Under the pieces are notes generated by a model. It did not search any database. It was not told the origin of the DNA and worked only from the letters and a program-made list of their open reading frames with translations. A DNA stretch of 53,584 nt. It comes from Seison nebaliae (lineage: Eukaryota > Rotifera > Pararotatoria > Seisonacea > Seisonidae). The translations under genes and the position numbers were made by a program. Shown one piece after another: positions 51,544-53,584 of the stretch (positions within the stretch are counted from its first letter, which is position 1; each line of letters begins with the position of its first letter). The stretch is taken from NCBI GenBank assembly GCA_023231475.1, contig JALJEE010001698.1:1-53584 (forward strand). The letters are read 5' to 3'.

Positions 51544-52299
51544 TCAATGTCGAAACGCATAAAGTAGGAGGAGTATAGTACAAAAAGAAATGATAGAAGC
51601 TATAATAATTGCATCGCGTCGTTTACGGAAGTTGATGTTTCTCGTCAATTTATTTATGATTGGGAATTGTTGAGCTGTCGACATAAGATTTTGGAATGTG
51701 GCACTCAATATCGATTTTTGATGAGCCAAATTCTCTTTTAACGCTTTCGCCACATTAATTTGTTGTTCAATCATCGTCACCGAATTATTTATAGAATTAT
51801 CTTCCTTTAACAATAGGTCGTTTCGACGACTCAAACCAGCTGATGGATCAATCACTGAATCACCAAGTAGATTTAATCGATCCAGATGCGAATGAACATT
51901 ATTTTTTGTTTTATTAAACTCCATTTGATAGTCGTAAATTATTTCATGATGACGTCGAATGGTGTCACCATATACATTCGTTGGAGTATCTTCAAAATGA
52001 TTTCTGTTGTCTGTCATCATTTCATCCATCTCATCGATCAATCTCTGTAATTGTTTCAATAACTGCTCTAATTGATTTGTTAAGCAACCGAATTTCTCTT
52101 TATTCGCTTCGTTACTCTTGGAGATTATGGCTCCACTAAATTTATCGACATATTGATGACCATCATCCTGAGAGACATTGTTGGCAACTCGCGCATAAGC
52201 AACGAGTATCTTATCGATTTCTTTTTCTACTGAATTTGCATTTCGTTGGACATCGTCCCAATTATTGTTAGTTAACGTTTTCCTTTTCATTCTGTCCAT
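51544..52299 (-). CDS. GOSR1: Golgi SNARE GOSR1 (GS28)
   Basis: Single exon, 251 aa, as in human (about 250). The ATG at 52299 is used; the frame above it only reaches a TTG. The N-terminal helix (NWDDVQRNANSVEKEID, human YWEDLRKQARQLENELD) is followed by the Habc-like region (LTNQLEQLLKQLQRLIDEM), RRHHEIIYDYQMEFNKTKNN (human QRHRDILQDYTHEFHKTKAN), the SNARE motif (RRNDLLLKEDNSINNS, then MIEQQINVAKALKENL) and a C-terminal anchor (RRDAIIIASIISFCTILLLL). It functions as a v-SNARE in ER-Golgi and intra-Golgi traffic. MPC1 follows on the same strand after 113 nt. Confidence 0.93.
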   Translation of the reverse strand: MDRMKRKTLTNNNWDDVQRNANSVEKEIDKILVAYARVANNVSQDDGHQYVDKFSGAIISKSNEANKEKFGCLTNQLEQLLKQLQRLIDEMDEMMTDNRNHFEDTPTNVYGDTIRRHHEIIYDYQMEFNKTKNNVHSHLDRLNLLGDSVIDPSAGLSRRNDLLLKEDNSINNSVTMIEQQINVAKALKENLAHQKSILSATFQNLMSTAQQFPIINKLTRNINFRKRRDAIIIASIISFCTILLLLYAFRH

Positions 52300-52489
52300 A
52301 CGATTCGAAGAACATTTAAAAGAAACTTTCAAAAATATTCATATATTAATCGTCAGTAAAAATCATCAAAACTTTTCATTTAAAATTATTATCTTTTAAA
52401 TTTTATTTTTTAACAAATTGGATTATTGGAGATTGGAAAACAAATTTGAGAAATAAAAGCTTTTCTCTCCATAAGCTTTCATTCCATTA

Positions 52490-52518
52490 ATATAGAATCT
52501 ATAATATAGATTCTATAT
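52490..52518. repeat. Perfect 29-bp palindrome
   Basis: Arms of 14 bp (atatagaatctata and its reverse complement) around a single A, about 190 nt upstream of the GOSR1 ATG. It could form a hairpin or bind a dimeric factor. Confidence 0.9.
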
Positions 52519-52900
52519 AGAACTAAATGACAACCAATGGGAGGAGTTAGATAAACAATCAACCTGATATGACGTGTTCAGAAGAAACATTTTTAGAATA
52601 AAAATTTAGATTTGTGAGAGCGTGAAGAAATAATAATCTCGGGGATCCAACGATGATTTGGTGTTAAATGATGTTAACCCCTATCTAATAATAAAACTAT
52701 AAATTTAAATTATCTAAATATATCTTGATTTTAATAATAATTAATTAATATTATCTTCTTAAATGGAAAGATGGACTAATAATGGAACCTCCATCATTAG
52801 AATCCCGAAGAATATTTAAAACATATCCCAGGGGGACCAAGAAAATTTAAATTGGATTTATCGAGAATAAATCTTAATATATCCAGAATAAATTTCGATA

Positions 52901-53117
52901 TATTCGAAATTTGGATAAAACTAAATTTATTCAAATTAAAACGGGATATATCCAAAAAAAATCGTTAATTATTTCATATTTATTTCGATTTATCGATAAT
53001 GTTCGAAAGTATTCGAAATTTTGATAAAACTAAATTTATTCAAATTAAAACGGGATATATCCAAAAAAATCGTTAATTATTTCATATTTATTTCGATTTA
53101 TCGATAATGTTCGAAAG
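52901..53117 (+). repeat. 109-bp tandem duplication, two copies
   Basis: The unit starts tattcgaaatttxgataaaa (52901 and again 53010) and ends tcgataatgttcgaaag. The copies differ by only a base or two plus a one-base length change in an A-run, so the duplication is recent. Related shorter motifs (atatatccaraataaattt) precede it at about 52870. Confidence 0.9.
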
Positions 53118-53311
53118 TTTGATATAACGTTAACAACACCAATAATAATTTCTACTATGACAACAATGTTGAGTAATTCTTTATTCATAAATCGCTCTAC
53201 CAATAATTTCGGATTATGTCGGTAATGTTTGATAAAATATGTTAATGTCGATGCATTGCTCATTAGCTATTGATGATCTATTAGCTTTGATTCTTTTTTG
53301 AATTTTTCAAA

Positions 53312-53584
53312 ATGAATAACATGGATTTGTTAAAAATGACTTTATCAGCAGCGAATATGCGAAATTTTTCGCGTCGTCGTTCTCAGCAGGTAAATAGAGA
53401 AGCGATAACAGAAGAGTTGATAATCGACGACACAGAATCAACAATCAATGACACAGAATCGAATATTTTACTTGACGAAGAGATTTTTCCACATTCTGAA
53501 GAACATGGCAATGCAACGAAGGAAAGTTTTTTCGATAAATCTGATGATCCAGATGAGAATCTAATTAAAGTTTTATCATATATC
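53312..53584 (+). CDS. N-terminal part of an unknown ORF, cut by the window edge
   Basis: The ATG at 53312 opens a frame that runs 91 codons to the end of the window without a stop (MNNMDLLKMTLSAANMRNF, then acidic Ser/Thr/Asp-rich sequence with TEST/TESN repeats). Polar and acidic, possibly an intrinsically disordered N terminus of a nuclear protein or of a transposon-encoded protein. I do not recognise it. The nearby tandem repeat makes a mobile-element origin possible but unproven. Confidence 0.45.
   Translation, partial: MNNMDLLKMTLSAANMRNFSRRRSQQVNREAITEELIIDDTESTINDTESNILLDEEIFPHSEEHGNATKESFFDKSDDPDENLIKVLSYI

Larger units (their letters stand above)
52300..53311. other. Intergenic, 1.0 kb, with repeats
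   Basis: This lies between GOSR1 (-) and the edge ORF (+). It carries a 29-bp palindrome and a 109-bp tandem duplication, listed separately. A minus-strand frame at 53045-53263 starts with ATG 48 nt from the divergent edge ORF; part of it lies in the tandem repeat, so I treat it as doubtful. Confidence 0.5.

Overview
The window is 53.6 kb of AT-rich nuclear DNA from an animal. The genes are eukaryotic: some are intronless, others carry very short introns (34-100 nt). The protein set is bilaterian: CEP41, an Ajuba-type LIM protein, F-spondin with a Kunitz domain, an EVA-1-like SUEL protein, a long MRP/ABCC transporter, NDUFB4, MPC1 and GOSR1. A Kunitz-bearing F-spondin and an MRP gene with a duplicated, mutually exclusive exon in the second membrane domain recall arthropods. 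A small-genome arthropod such as an acariform mite is plausible, but this is an inference and I cannot fix the taxon.

Layout, left to right: the 3' end of a LINE reverse transcriptase (1-696); CEP41 (+); a class V aminotransferase/cysteine-desulfurase-like protein (-); a four-exon coiled-coil protein with an FN3-like end (-); a large secreted sushi-domain protein (-); an Ajuba/LIMD1-like LIM protein (-); an APEX1/Rrp1-type AP endonuclease (+, nine exons); F-spondin (-, many exons), convergent with APEX1; an EVA-1-like SUEL receptor (-); an MRP1-like ABC transporter (-); then a compact stretch with an unrecognised secreted or membrane protein (+), an ABHD1/3-like hydrolase (+), NDUFB4 (+), MPC1 (-) and GOSR1 (-). 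The right edge holds a 109-bp tandem duplication and the 5' part of an unknown ORF (+).

I rebuilt the spliced genes by hand from reading frame, GT/AG sites and conserved protein sequence, and every exon phase closes. Four results stand out. (1) 33 of 37 donor sites begin GTT rather than GTA/GTG; three of the four GTA donors belong to alternative exons. (2) F-spondin has a mutually exclusive exon pair inside the spondin domain and a choice of two last exons (hydrophobic tail or TSP1 repeat). (3) The MRP gene has a mutually exclusive exon pair in its second transmembrane domain, separated by only 26 nt. (4) MPC1 needs a 4-nt microexon followed by a 16-nt exon to restore the conserved THFWGP motif. 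In addition, APEX1 has Ala at the position of a metal-binding Asp.

Functionally the neighbourhood is mixed: cilium (CEP41), DNA repair (APEX1), matrix and guidance (F-spondin, EVA-1-like, sushi protein), export (MRP), mitochondrion (NDUFB4, MPC1) and Golgi traffic (GOSR1). The tight same-strand spacing of ABHD-NDUFB4 (58 nt) and GOSR1-MPC1 (113 nt), with splice-acceptor-like sequence just before the downstream ATGs, looks operon-like but is unproven.
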